Shown: positions 20,020-28,667 of the stretch, piece after piece | Layout: the number at the start of each line of letters is the position of its first letter | How positions within the stretch are numbered: the stretch's first letter is position 1 | Position numbers and translations under genes: made by a program | The notes under the pieces: generated by a model | Database searches by the model: none | What the model saw: only the letters and a program-made list of their open reading frames with translations | What the model was told of the DNA's origin: nothing | Source: Myxococcales bacterium | GTDB taxonomy: Bacteria > Myxococcota_A > Polyangia > Haliangiales > Haliangiaceae | Length of the DNA: 64,000 nucleotides | NCBI GenBank assembly: GCA_016706545.1 | Contig: JADJJK010000003.1 | Span: 248,001-312,000 of the forward strand | Direction of reading: 5' to 3'

Positions 20020-20451
20020 CTAGGCCGCGGCAGGTGGCGAGATCTTCGGCGCCAGGCGGTACAGGGCTCGTGAGGTGCGGTCGGGCGTGCGCCAGCAAGG
20101 CTGTCCCTGGCTGGCGAGCGGCGGAAGGTCCCAGCGCACCACGGCCACCGCGGAGCGGAGGTCGCGGCGCTCGGTGAGCGCGGTGCAGTGGTCGCCTTGG
20201 TGCGCGGCGAACGGCAGGCCGGACGCCGACACCGCCGCCGCTGTTTCGCGCGCGAGCTCCGCCGCCAGGTCCAGGTCGCGGCGGGCGCCCTCACCCTCGA
20301 TGTGCAGCAGGTCGCCGTGCTCCGCGCAGCGCACGTGGTGCAGCGCGAACAGGTGGACCAGCGCGAACGCCTGCCCCGCCACGCACAGCGCTGCGATCGC
20401 GACCACGAAGCGGCGCGAGCGAAACGGCGAGGCGAGGTACTTCGAGAGCAT
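20020..20451 (-). CDS. Small membrane protein with His/Cys motifs, first gene of the receptor operon
   Basis: An N-terminal hydrophobic helix (FVVAIAALCVAGQAFALVHL) is followed by HHVRCAEHGDLLHIEGE and, later, HQGDHCTALTE. These His/Cys clusters resemble those of small metal-responsive envelope proteins. The protein is 143 residues long with a basic start (MLSKYLASPFRSRRF). It is separated from the downstream receptor gene by about 264 bases in which I see no gene or recognisable riboswitch. A good -35 element lies upstream. A metal-handling role is inferred from composition and neighbours. Confidence 0.7.
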   Translation of the reverse strand: MLSKYLASPFRSRRFVVAIAALCVAGQAFALVHLFALHHVRCAEHGDLLHIEGEGARRDLDLAAELARETAAAVSASGLPFAAHQGDHCTALTERRDLRSAVAVVRWDLPPLASQGQPCWRTPDRTSRALYRLAPKISPPAAA

Positions 20452-20489
20452 CAGAACACCCAGCGACCGACGGTTCGAGGGGTTCCACA

Positions 20490-20518
20490 GAGGTAGAAGA
20501 ATGTAGGGGGCCTGTCAA
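20490..20518 (-). promoter_or_regulatory. Putative sigma-70 promoter for the receptor operon
   Basis: On the minus strand, TTGACA (20518-20513) is followed by 17 bases and TACCTC (20495-20490). The -35 is perfect and the -10 is weak, a pattern common for repressor- or activator-controlled promoters. It lies about 40 bases before the first operon gene. Confidence 0.5.
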
Positions 20519-20655
20519 GTGGAGGACTCCCAGTCGCCCGATTCGGACGTTCTCCTGCGCGCTTGGCCTGCAAGATCCGAAGAAAGCTCGGGATCGCTGT
20601 GGCACATGGCACACGCGCTGGAATTGCGCGAGCTTTCGGGCCAGCCTGGCGCGCC

Positions 20656-21573
20656 ATGCCTGGAACCGCCGCGCCGCGTGAGATCTCCCGGGCGGCGGCC
20701 TACGTCCTCTTGCACGTGACGGTGGTGCTCTGGGGCCTCACCGCGATCCTCGGCCGGATCATCTCCATCGAGGCGGTGTCGCTGGTCTGGTACAGGCTCG
20801 TGCTGGTCGTTGTGGTGATCGCCGCGCTGATGCTGGCGCGCCGGATGCCGCTGCGCCCCGCGCCCGGCACCCTGGGGCCGTACGCGCTGGCGGGCGCGCT
20901 CATCGGACTCCACTGGCTCTGCTTCTACGGCGCGATCAAGGTCTCGGGGGTGGCCACCGCGGTGATCGGCCTGTCCACCGTGACGTTCTTCACCGCCGTG
21001 CTCGAGCCGCTGGTGTTCGGCCGCCCGGTGGCGCGGTACGAGCTGGGGATCGGGTTGCTGGTGATGGTGGGCGCGTCGCTGCTGGCCAAGCTGGAGGTGC
21101 AGGCCTCCGCGCTCGGCCTCTCGCTCGCGCTCGGCTCCGCGGTCCTGGCGGCGGCCTTCGGCAGCATCAATGGCAGCCTGGCGCGCAAGGACCGCGCCGA
21201 GCACGTCATGCTCTACGAGATGTCGGCGGCGGCGCTGACGACCACCTTGGTCCTGGTGGTGCGCGGCCACGGCTTCGTCGTGCCCTGGGCGCTGTCCCTG
21301 CGCGACGCGCTGCTGCTGGGCGCGCTGGCGGTGGCCTGCACCGTCGTGCCGCAGCTCTGGGTGCTGCACGTCCTGCGCGTGCTCTCGCCGTTCACGGTCG
21401 CGCTCAGCGTCACGCTCGAGCCCGTCTATAGCCTGGTCATCGTGCTCCTGGCCTTCCCCGCAGCCGAGGCCCCGAGCTGGCGCTTCCTCTTTGGCGCCGC
21501 GCTGCTCATCGGCCTGATCGCGCTCAACGCGCGGCTCAAGCGCGGCAGCGCGCCGGCGCCAGCAGCCGCCTGA
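20656..21573 (+). CDS. EamA/DMT-superfamily permease
   Basis: About ten transmembrane helices are arranged as two EamA repeats, typical of drug/metabolite exporters in the inner membrane. The first half holds VLLHVTVVLWGLTAILGRII and GLHWLCFYGAIKVSGVATAV; the second holds SALGLSLALGSAVLAAAFGS and SPFTVALSVTLEPVYSLVIV. ATG 20656 gives MPGTAAPREISRAA directly before helix 1 and is preferred over the longer frame from 20563. Its substrate cannot be inferred. It is divergent from the receptor operon and stands alone. Confidence 0.9.
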   Translation: MPGTAAPREISRAAAYVLLHVTVVLWGLTAILGRIISIEAVSLVWYRLVLVVVVIAALMLARRMPLRPAPGTLGPYALAGALIGLHWLCFYGAIKVSGVATAVIGLSTVTFFTAVLEPLVFGRPVARYELGIGLLVMVGASLLAKLEVQASALGLSLALGSAVLAAAFGSINGSLARKDRAEHVMLYEMSAAALTTTLVLVVRGHGFVVPWALSLRDALLLGALAVACTVVPQLWVLHVLRVLSPFTVALSVTLEPVYSLVIVLLAFPAAEAPSWRFLFGAALLIGLIALNARLKRGSAPAPAAA

Positions 21574-21681
21574 CGTGGCGAGCCCGGGCCGCCAGGCCCG
21601 CCCGCCAGGCGCCCGCCCGAGCGCCGCTCTCAGGTCCGGTTCCGCTCGTTTCTGGCGAGGTCCGCGTGGTATCGATTCGCC

Positions 21682-22876
21682 ATGACTCGACTCGCTCTGC
21701 TGCTACTGTCGTTGGGACTCCTGGCCTCGGGCTGCGGACGCTCGCGGGCTCCCGCCAAGCGTGAGCTGTGTGAGGCGGCGGTCAAGCACGTGATGGCGCT
21801 CGGCGCCGGCCGGCCCGGAGGGCGCCGAGCTCAGCGCCGCGGACACGCGGCTCCAGGCCTCCACCGTGGAGCTCTGTCGCAAGGAGGGGCTGTCGCCGGC
21901 CCAGGCCGAGTGCATCCTCGCCGCCAAGACAGACGCCGACCTGTCCGCGGTGCGGAGCTGCGCGGCGATCGCCGCCCAGAAGCCAGGGTGGCTCGCCTTG
22001 CCCCCCACCGAACAAGAGACCGCGGCCGTCGCGCAGGCGATGTCGCCGGCCGTCGGCCCGGTGACCAGCCCGCTTTCGTACCGGCAGCTCGTCGGATCGC
22101 CTTCCGGAACCTGCGGCCTGCTCGAGAGCGGCGGCCTGCAGTGCTGGGGCCAGCGCGTCGACGTCCCGTCGGGCACGTTCGCCCAGGTGGGCTGGCGCTG
22201 GCACCTGTGCGGGCTCGACGAGGCCGGCAAGCTGACGTGCGCGCCGCACTTCGCCGGCGAGGACCTGGCGTTTCTCCCCGCGGAGCCGCTGGCCACGTTC
22301 GCCGAGGGCATGTTCCACGGCTGCGGCATCGTCAAGGCGAGCGGGGCGCTGATCTGCTGGAGCAAGGAGGGCTGGTCGGGCGATGGTGGTGAGGTCAAGC
22401 TGCCCGCCGGGAAGTTCGTTCAGGTCGCCTCTGGCACCGGGTTCACCTGCGCGCTTGGCGCAGACGGCAAGGTGTCGTGTTTCGGCCCGCAGGCGCCGCC
22501 GCCTCCCAAGGGCCTCTTCCGCGCGCTCGCCGCCGCCGACAAGGCCGCCTGCGGCGTGGGCAAGGACGGAGCGCTCACCTGCTGGGGCGAGGGCCCGCAA
22601 AAGGAGGCGCTGGCTCCGCAGGGCTCGTTCAAGGACGTCTCCTGCGCGCCGCGCCACTGCTGTGCGTTGGCGGAGGAGGGCACGGTCACCTGCTGGGGCG
22701 ACCGCGACAGCGGCCAGACCGTGGCTCCTGCCGTGAAGGCCACCACCGTCATGGCCGCCGCTGGCCACTCGTGCGCCAGCGGACCAGAGGGCACCGTGTG
22801 CTGGGGTGGCAACCAGCTCGGCCAGACGGCGGTACCCAAGGTCGCGGGCGAGCACGCCTTCACCGCGGCGCCCTGA
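21682..22876 (+). CDS. RCC1-repeat-like lipoprotein, frame broken near 21814
   Basis: The ATG at 21682 starts a lipoprotein signal (LALLLLSLGLLASGCG) and ELCEAAVKHVMALGAG. After that the sensible frame continues one base over, with EGAELSAADTRLQASTVELC and on to 22876. Removing one C from the ccc run at 21814-21816 joins the two frames into a 397-residue protein. The body is a series of RCC1-like blades with the signature CGLxxxGxxxCWG (CGLLESGGLQCWG, CALGADGKVSCFG, CGVGKDGALTCWG, CALAEEGTVTCWG). It is probably a surface beta-propeller, ligand unknown. I regard the break as a sequence error. Confidence 0.75.
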
Positions 22877-22933
22877 AACGCCCTGACGCGCGAAGACGCG
22901 CCCTGACGCGCGAAGAAACACCAAGAAACGCCA

Positions 22934-22969
22934 AGCGCCCTCTCGTCCGATGCTCGGACGAAGGGCGCT
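22934..22969. terminator. Strong hairpin between convergent genes
   Basis: Arms agcgccc (22934-22940) and gggcgct (22963-22969) plus cgtccga/tcggacg form about 14 base pairs around a 3-base loop, with a small bulge. It lies between the RCC1-like gene and the convergent small membrane-protein gene and probably terminates both. Upstream, gccctgacgcgcgaag occurs twice in tandem. Confidence 0.6.
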
Positions 22970-22997
22970 CGTACGTTCGCGTGATAGCAACCGGTGG

Positions 22998-23192
22998 CTA
23001 CGGCGTCAGCGGCTCGCTGAGCGCCACACTCGCGGCACCCGGCATCGCCCCCGCATGCACCGCCATCTCGACGGTTCGCACGCTCAGCGCGGCCAGCACC
23101 ACCACCAGCGCCAGGAACGCCCGATCCGCCCAGCAACCGCGCACCTGCCGCCGAGAAATCTCGGAGAGATGGGGACTCGAGATGGGACTCAT
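22998..23192 (-). CDS. Small single-helix membrane protein, unknown function
   Basis: This 64-residue protein starts MSPISSPHLSEISRRQ and has one hydrophobic helix (AFLALVVVLAALSVRTVEMA). A good ribosome site, aggag, lies seven bases before the ATG at 23192, and the strong hairpin downstream supports a real transcription unit. No family is recognised. The frame also runs further upstream without protein-like sequence, so the short form is preferred. Confidence 0.55.
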   Translation of the reverse strand: MSPISSPHLSEISRRQVRGCWADRAFLALVVVLAALSVRTVEMAVHAGAMPGAASVALSEPLTP

Positions 23193-23735
23193 GGCTGAAC
23201 TCCTTTGCGACCTGATCCCAGCATGGTCATGCGCTATCACCGGCGCAAGTGAGGCGCAGTGACGCAGCGCTGCTGGCCGGGTCGCCGTCGCTGCCTTGGC
23301 GTGGTCTGCGGCGCTGGGCCGCAGCGCATCCGTTGCGCGCCCGCCAGGCTCGCCTCGGCGCGGGTGCGCTAACCTCTCGTCATCGCAGCGCCTGTGGCCA
23401 CTCCGGCTCCTCTCTGGGGCGGCCTCGGGGTCGCGAACGCAGGCAGCCGTGCAACGTCGCCTGCGACAATCGCTCGCATCCTCTCGGGGGTGCCCGGGCT
23501 CTCTGGGATGCGCACTCATGGGGCCAAGAGGGCGGCAACGAGCCCCAAGGTACCCGGACGTCTCCACGTGTCGGACCGGGGCACAGAGAGTTCGTCCGTG
23601 GAGCCGCTGCTCGTCGGTGGCGCCCGACGCAGCTGCCTGCGACTCGCCGCGCTCGCGCTCGTCTGGTGCAGCTGCCTGGCGTGCCTCGGAGCTGCCGGCT
23701 GCTCCCGAGTCCCGCGCCTGCTAGCCTCGGCCTCC
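23193..23735. other. Region without a supported gene
   Basis: Several frames are open because of high GC, but none shows a convincing signal, domain or ribosome site. It presumably holds the promoters for the flanking divergent genes. I see no RNA gene or repeat of note. Confidence 0.5.
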
Positions 23736-24101
23736 ATGCCGCTCAAACGCCGCGCGTCCCCCACGCCGGAGACCCCGGTCGAGGAGCTGCGCAACCTCGC
23801 CAAGGTCAGCGCTGGCTGGCTGCGCGCCGTCGGCGTCACCACGTATGGCCAGCTCTGCGAGCACGAGCTGTTCGACCTGTGGATGGCCTTGCGCCTGCAG
23901 TTCCCCCAGGTCAACCGCCTCATGTACTACGGCATGTGGGGCGCGCTGCATGATCTCGACTGGCGTCAGATCCCCGAAGCGGAGAAGCAACGCTTCTCGC
24001 ACCTCGCCGAGGGCCTGCTCGGCGCGCCCGCGCCCCCCCGCGCCTCGGGTGGCGCCGCTCGCCGCGGTCCCGCTTCCCCTCCGCGCAAGCGCCGGACATA
24101 G
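23736..24101 (+). CDS. TfoX C-terminal-domain protein
   Basis: This 121-residue protein is dominated by a TfoX_C (helix-hairpin-helix-like) domain: EELRNLAKVSAGWLRAVGVT, then CEHELFDLWMALRLQF, VNRLMYYGMWGALHDLDWRQ. In Gammaproteobacteria TfoX regulates competence, but stand-alone C-terminal domains are widespread and of unknown function. A basic Arg/Pro/Ala tail follows. The ATG at 23736 gives the domain at the N-terminus; the frame upstream is not protein-like. Confidence 0.8.
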   Translation: MPLKRRASPTPETPVEELRNLAKVSAGWLRAVGVTTYGQLCEHELFDLWMALRLQFPQVNRLMYYGMWGALHDLDWRQIPEAEKQRFSHLAEGLLGAPAPPRASGGAARRGPASPPRKRRT

Positions 24102-24141
24102 TCACCTCCCGTCGCCTCGCACCCTTCACCCAGGAACCCAC

Positions 24142-24843
24142 ATGGAACTCCGCGCAGATCTTTCGCAGCGAGTGGTCGTCTTGCCAGGGGAGGAGAGCTT
24201 CCGCCCCTCGCCGCTGCCCGGCGTGGAGCGGCAGATGCTCGACCGCCAGGGCGAGGAGGTGGCGCGCGCGACCTCCATCGTGCGCTACGCCGCTCAGGCC
24301 TCGTTTGCGCCGCACACCCACGAGCTGGGGGAGGAGTTCCTGGTGCTCGAGGGGACCTTCGCCGATGAGCACGGCACGTACCCCGCCGGCACCTATGTTC
24401 GCAACCCGCCTGGATCCAGCCACCAGCCAAAGAGCCCCGAGGGCTGCGTGATCTTCGTCAAGCTGCGCCAGTTCTCCCCGGAGGACCTGACCCGCGTGGT
24501 CATCGACACCACCGCGGCCTCCTGGCGCCCTGGGCTGGTGCCAGGCCTGTCGGTGCTGCCCTTGCACGAGTTTGGCACCGAACACGTGGCGCTGGTGCGC
24601 TGGGCACCAGGCACCGTGTTCGCGCCGCACACCCACTTCGGCGGCGAGGAGATCTTGGTCCTCGAGGGCACCTTCGCCGATGAGCTCGGGACCTATCCCA
24701 AGGGCACGTGGATCCGTAGCCCCTCGATGAGCCGCCACCACCCGTTCTCCAGAGAGGGCACCACCATCTGGGTCAAGGTTGGTCACCTCGGGGAGGGTGG
24801 CCAGGAGCGCTCAGTTGCAGTTCGCCGCGGTGAGCAACGCTGA
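24142..24843 (+). CDS. Double-cupin ChrR-like protein
   Basis: Two cupin domains lie in tandem, each with a metal-binding HTH(x)nE pattern: SFAPHTHELGEEFLVLEGTF near residue 55 and VFAPHTHFGGEEILVLEGTF near 165. Both resemble the ChrR anti-sigma cupin. Unlike ChrR itself, there is no N-terminal zinc-binding anti-sigma domain and no sigma gene beside it, so an enzymatic or metal-sensing role is as likely. The last 33 bases overlap the end of the convergent metalloprotease gene. Confidence 0.85.
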   Translation: MELRADLSQRVVVLPGEESFRPSPLPGVERQMLDRQGEEVARATSIVRYAAQASFAPHTHELGEEFLVLEGTFADEHGTYPAGTYVRNPPGSSHQPKSPEGCVIFVKLRQFSPEDLTRVVIDTTAASWRPGLVPGLSVLPLHEFGTEHVALVRWAPGTVFAPHTHFGGEEILVLEGTFADELGTYPKGTWIRSPSMSRHHPFSREGTTIWVKVGHLGEGGQERSVAVRRGEQR

Positions 24844-25905
24844 CTTGGGCCCTTGGCTCTGCAGCGCGCCACCGGCGGGCAGGTAATACACATTCTGGTC
24901 CGTGACATCGATTCCCAGATACGCATTGGTCCCAGAGTAGTAGCGGAACACGTAGTTGCCCGAGACCGCAGTGGTCGCCGCCGGCGTGAACAGGGTGGGG
25001 TAGGTGGCCTGCGCCCAGTTGAACAAGCACTCCGTGGTGCGCGGCGCGCCGTAGAGCATGGTCGCGCCCAGCTCATCGAGCGCGCTCTGCCGGTAGCCGC
25101 CGGTCTGGCTCGGCCGACACTGCGGATAGTGCATGACCGAGTTGACGTCATACGAGGTCACCTGGCGCGCATCCGTGGTGGTCTCGCTGTTGCCGGTGCA
25201 GGTGATGAAGATGTGCTCATGCCGGAAGCCGAGGATGTGGCCGGTCTCGTGCTGCATGATCCCCTCCAGGTCCCGGCCCCCGGCGGTGGTGGTGAACGCC
25301 GCCGGGGTCACCAGGAGCCGGCGCTGCGCCCGCGCCGCGTCGGGGAAGAAGGCCGAGGCGAAGTACGTGGCGGTCACCGGCTCCACGCTGAACAGGACGT
25401 TGGTGTTGGCGGCGGTACACGTCGCGTCCTGCGCGGGCACGTACCTGAACCCCACCGCTGCCCGCGCGGTCCAGGCCGCCGTGGCTCGCCCCAGCGCCGC
25501 GACCAAGGCGGCCTTGTTCGTGCCAAAGGCGTTGCTCACGCAGTACGTCAGTGAGTTGCGCTGCGCCGCGGGCCAGATGACATCGGCGTTCAACGCGCGC
25601 CGCACCGCCAGCTCCGAACCCCCGGCGCCCGAGAGCCGGAACTCCTGCTCGAGCCAGGCGTCATAGTGAGCGCGGAGCTGTTCTTCGTCGAGCAGTGGGA
25701 TGTCCCCGTCCACGATGTAGCGATAGGGCGCGAACGGCTCACGATACGTTGTGTCTCGAAACGCCTCCCAGCGAACCGGCGGATTCGCGCGGAAGCTCTC
25801 CCAGGTCGGGGATAGCTCGGGAGCGTCGTCCTGCAGGCCGTCGGTGCAGGCCACCGACAACGAAAGCAATGAAGTGAAGAGGCAGAGTGTGCTGATGTGT
25901 CTCAT
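24811..25905 (-). CDS. Secreted zinc metalloprotease (HExxHxxGxxH) with C-terminal envelope domain
   Basis: A lipoprotein-like signal (LFTSLLSLSVAC) starts this 364-residue protein. The catalytic site is HETGHILGFRHEH at about residues 217-229, with zinc ligands His/His/His and catalytic Glu. A Met-turn follows (SVMHYP), so this is a metzincin-like peptidase resembling the HEIGH type. The C-terminal 75 residues (CLFNWAQATYPTLFTP, YVFRYYSGTNAYLGID, NVYYLPAGG) form a separate domain known from proteobacterial secreted proteins. Role: probably degradation of external protein, in line with a predatory or scavenging life, by inference. Confidence 0.88.
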   Translation of the reverse strand: MRHISTLCLFTSLLSLSVACTDGLQDDAPELSPTWESFRANPPVRWEAFRDTTYREPFAPYRYIVDGDIPLLDEEQLRAHYDAWLEQEFRLSGAGGSELAVRRALNADVIWPAAQRNSLTYCVSNAFGTNKAALVAALGRATAAWTARAAVGFRYVPAQDATCTAANTNVLFSVEPVTATYFASAFFPDAARAQRRLLVTPAAFTTTAGGRDLEGIMQHETGHILGFRHEHIFITCTGNSETTTDARQVTSYDVNSVMHYPQCRPSQTGGYRQSALDELGATMLYGAPRTTECLFNWAQATYPTLFTPAATTAVSGNYVFRYYSGTNAYLGIDVTDQNVYYLPAGGALQSQGPKSALLTAANCN

Positions 25906-26300
25906 CTGCGCGCAGTGTGCGTTGGCTCGATGGTTGTTTCAACCTGGTATTCGAATATGTGACTTTATGCCTCATAGTGTGCAGATCTGATATCTATATC
26001 TGAAACTCAGTGTCTCGCATCTGACTGTGAGGCGGTTCCCCTGGTCGATCGCCACGGTGAGCTGCCTCGCACGAGGCGGCGCGTGGTAGTCATGATTACT
26101 TCAGCTCGCCTCTGCTTGGCCGCGGAGGAGTCTCGCGCCACCGGCTTGGTCGGCGCGCTGCGGGATCTGCCTGCACGTCGCTTCTTGAATCCGCGAGAGG
26201 GAGCTTGCTGGCGAGCCCGGACCGCTCCAAGATCTGGCGGAGGGCAGAGCGGGCCTCTGCCTGTTTGCGATCTCTGCAATTTTCAAAAAAGGGGTATGTG
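25906..26300. promoter_or_regulatory. Divergent promoter region, partly AT-rich
   Basis: No gene is supported here. The part next to the protease gene (25920-26010) is clearly AT-richer than its surroundings, with a weak dyad cagat-N11-atctg at 25982-26002. The part before 26301 ends in a ribosome site. Promoters for both flanking genes are expected, but no standard -35/-10 pair stands out. Confidence 0.45.
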
Positions 26301-26693
26301 ATGAAGACATGGAACAAGGCTGTGGTTGCGGTCGGGACGGTGCTGGCGCTCTGCAGCAGCGCAGTAGGCGGGGCGAAGTACACGATCCCTGTCGACGTGA
26401 ACCTGTCGGCTGGCTACGCGCGCGGCAACATGGGCGACGCGCGTAACAGCGCGGACACCACGCAGTACATCGGCTGCTTCAACTCCGCTGCCACAGGATC
26501 GACCGTGGTCGCGTGCGAGGCCATGACCGCTGCTGGCACATACAAGAGCTGCGCGACCAGCGACGCCAACATGGTGGCAGCCGCGCGCTCGATCGGGGTG
26601 GGCTCGTACGTGTTCTTCCGTTGGGATGCTAGTGGCGCATGCACCGCGGTGCATGTGACCAACTACTCCTGGGTTCGCCCGTCAGCCCCGTAG
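26301..26693 (+). CDS. Small secreted Cys-containing protein, unknown function
   Basis: The signal peptide is MKTWNKAVVAVGTVLALCSSAVGGA, followed by about 105 mature residues. Conserved-looking features are QYIGCFN, VVACEAMTAAGTYKSC, AARSIGVGSYVFFRWDASGAC and HVTNYSWVRP, with cysteines that could pair. I recall similar short periplasmic proteins in many Proteobacteria, without known function. The ATG at 26301 has a ribosome site (aggggt). The next gene follows after 13 bases. Confidence 0.75.
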   Translation: MKTWNKAVVAVGTVLALCSSAVGGAKYTIPVDVNLSAGYARGNMGDARNSADTTQYIGCFNSAATGSTVVACEAMTAAGTYKSCATSDANMVAAARSIGVGSYVFFRWDASGACTAVHVTNYSWVRPSAP

Positions 26694-26706
26694 CGCGAGG
26701 ACCTCC

Positions 26707-27245
26707 ATGCTGCCTGTCCGGACGTTGGTGCTAGTCACGGTGCTCGCGGTGGGCGCTGGCTTCGGCCTGGCGCATCTGCGCGAGCCGCGCAATCACGATG
26801 AGACGATCTTGCAGGCGCTGGAGCAGCAGCAGCAGCAGGTAGAGAGGCTCTCTCGTCAGCTCGCGGAGCTGCAGGGGAGCGTGCGCGGACTCGGGAGCAG
26901 CTCCTCATGTTGCCCGGGTCGCCCGGGTCGCCCGCGGTCGCCGCTGGGGCCGCGGCGCCAAGCGACGCCTCGCCCGCGTCGGGTGAGGGCGCCGGGCCTG
27001 CGGCGGAGCTCCCCGAGCGCGCAGCGGAGTCGACCGCCGAGAGCGCAGAGGCAGCGCGCCGCGGGCACGAGCTGCTCGCCCAGTCGATCGCACAGAAGCG
27101 CTGGGGCGCGCAGGAGATCAGCGAGCTTCGCGAGCTCCTCGCGGGCATGAACGCAGCGCAACGACTGGAGATCATGCAGGCCCTCGCCGCCGCGTTCAAC
27201 CGCGGCGATCTCCGCGGCACGATGTCCAGCCTCCTGCTCGAGTAG
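26707..27245 (+). CDS. Membrane-anchored coiled-coil protein, frame broken near 26885
   Basis: ATG 26707 begins a single transmembrane helix (LVLVTVLAVGAGFGLAHL) followed by a glutamine-rich coiled coil (LEQQQQQVERLSRQLAELQ). The sensible frame then continues two bases over, as TREQLLMLPGSPG, through a Ser/Ala/Glu-rich stretch to a helical end (LRELLAGMNAAQRLEIMQAL, SSLLLE). Adding one base near 26885-26895 restores a single frame of about 179 residues. It probably shares an operon with the preceding secreted protein. Function unknown. Two overlapping genes are possible but less likely. Confidence 0.6.
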
Positions 27246-27535
27246 GGCAACGGCACCGCGGCTCTCCGCGCGCAGGCGTCGGTCCGCTGGCCTGGCTACG
27301 GCAGCGCCGTGAACGGCGCGGCCGTGGAAATGGGACCCTCGGAGGCCGGTGGTGACAGCCTGGCGCAGTTGCTGGAGCCCGACATCAAGGCCCGCCTGCA
27401 TTGGCCGCCCTGCTTTGTGAGCATAGAAGGCCTGGCCCTGTTGGCACTGGGAGGGCGGTCGGAAGCCTCGCGAAGTTGCCCCAAAGTTGTCCCGGATCGT
27501 CGCGTGGATCGGGTTCTGTTCCCGAGGAACGGACC

Positions 27536-28411
27536 TCAACTCGTGAGGAAGACCTTCTTCCGATGATAGGCAAGATACGCTCGCTGAGCGTGGGTGAACG
27601 CGGCCCCCTTCAGCTTCGGAGCGATATGCCACGCGGTAAGCACCTTGTTCTCGAGTTGAGGCGACACGAGGAGTCGGCCGTCGTCGGAGAAGCTGATGAA
27701 TCCTTGATCGAACAAGTGATCGATATGTGGAGAGAGGAGTAGGCCGTTATTCCCATCCAGCCGCTCCTTGTTGTTCGCGGCCCGCCACGGCTTGATGTGG
27801 CTGGCGCGCAGATGCGTTCGATCGGAGACGCCCGTGACCCTGCATGCCTCTTCGATCTTGGCGACGTTCTCGCGAAATAGCCCCTGGCCTCGTCGAGCTC
27901 GGACCAGTTGCTGCTTCTCCGTTGTCGTTAGCATCGAGCTCGTCAGCACCTCATTGATGTCGGCGTCGGCATCGGACGTTCCAGCGATCACGGGGCTCGA
28001 CCGGGCGGCGTAGTGTTTGTCCCAGAGCTCGTGGAGCGAGGGGAGCGGGTATCGCTTGATCTCGGTGCCGTTGGACTGCGCGTCCCACTTCTGAACCTCG
28101 TGCCCGACGGGAGCTGGGAACGCGAGCAGGTTGGCGCTGCTCCGCGGATCCAAGAACTCGAGCCAACGCACGATGACATCGCGTGCTCCGGGCGGATCGT
28201 CGATCTTGACGATCTGTCCGCGGGCGAAGAAGCCGCGGCCTTGCTGCCCGAGTTTCACCGCAAATGCCCAGTCGCCCTTCTGCGGCTTGGAGGACTTCGT
28301 CTCCCACTCGTCATCACCCGACGCTGCAGAGACCAGATCATCCATGGTCGTCCAACGCCCTACACGGAACCTCGCAGGATTCCACCCGAACAAGAATGCA
28401 CTCATGGTCAT
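27536..28411 (-). CDS. EVE/PUA-like plus HNH nuclease, candidate modification-dependent restriction enzyme
   Basis: Residues 1-75 (FLFGWNPARF, KPQKGDWAFAVKLGQQGRGF, ARGQIVKIDD) resemble EVE-type PUA-superfamily domains that read modified bases. The C-terminal domain at about 175-260 is an HNH_2 nuclease (ACRVTGVSDRTHLRASHIKP, then RLDGNNGLLLSPHIDHLF), with catalytic His in ASHIKPW and Asn/His in NGLLLSPH. EVE-HNH proteins such as VcaM4I are known modification-dependent restriction enzymes. GC and codon use are visibly lower than in neighbours, suggesting acquisition. No methylase is adjacent, as expected for a type IV system. The EVE call is weaker than the HNH call. Confidence 0.75.
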   Translation of the reverse strand: MTMSAFLFGWNPARFRVGRWTTMDDLVSAASGDDEWETKSSKPQKGDWAFAVKLGQQGRGFFARGQIVKIDDPPGARDVIVRWLEFLDPRSSANLLAFPAPVGHEVQKWDAQSNGTEIKRYPLPSLHELWDKHYAARSSPVIAGTSDADADINEVLTSSMLTTTEKQQLVRARRGQGLFRENVAKIEEACRVTGVSDRTHLRASHIKPWRAANNKERLDGNNGLLLSPHIDHLFDQGFISFSDDGRLLVSPQLENKVLTAWHIAPKLKGAAFTHAQRAYLAYHRKKVFLTS

Positions 28412-28667
28412 TCACCTCGTTCTTGTTGCCACCGGCAAGCGAGGGTACCAGATTCACTCGGCGTCACAGGGACCAGAGGCCCACCCGGTGGCGGTGGCAC
28501 GGTTCTTCGCCTTGGCCGTGCTGCGTGTCGACGCAGCAGACCCTCAGCGCGCCTGCCAGCATCGCCCGACATGCGTCATCGCAGTCGGTGGTTCAATTCT
28601 CCACGTGAAAGTCCGGTACGCGGTCCCGAGCGCAGCTGCGCGTGGCCCGATGAGCGGTGGCGGGGCG
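28412..28667. other. Region without a supported gene
   Basis: Together with the remnant that follows it, this stretch upstream of the HNH gene shows no intact coding sequence. It may be decayed accessory DNA. Confidence 0.4.

Noticed and set aside
21800..21820. Programmed ribosomal frameshift in the RCC1-like gene
   Set aside because: No slippery heptamer or strong downstream structure is seen, and five other genes show the same kind of break, which favours sequence error.
24142..24843. Anti-sigma factor ChrR
   Set aside because: Both cupins resemble ChrR but the zinc-binding anti-sigma domain and a neighbouring sigma gene are missing.
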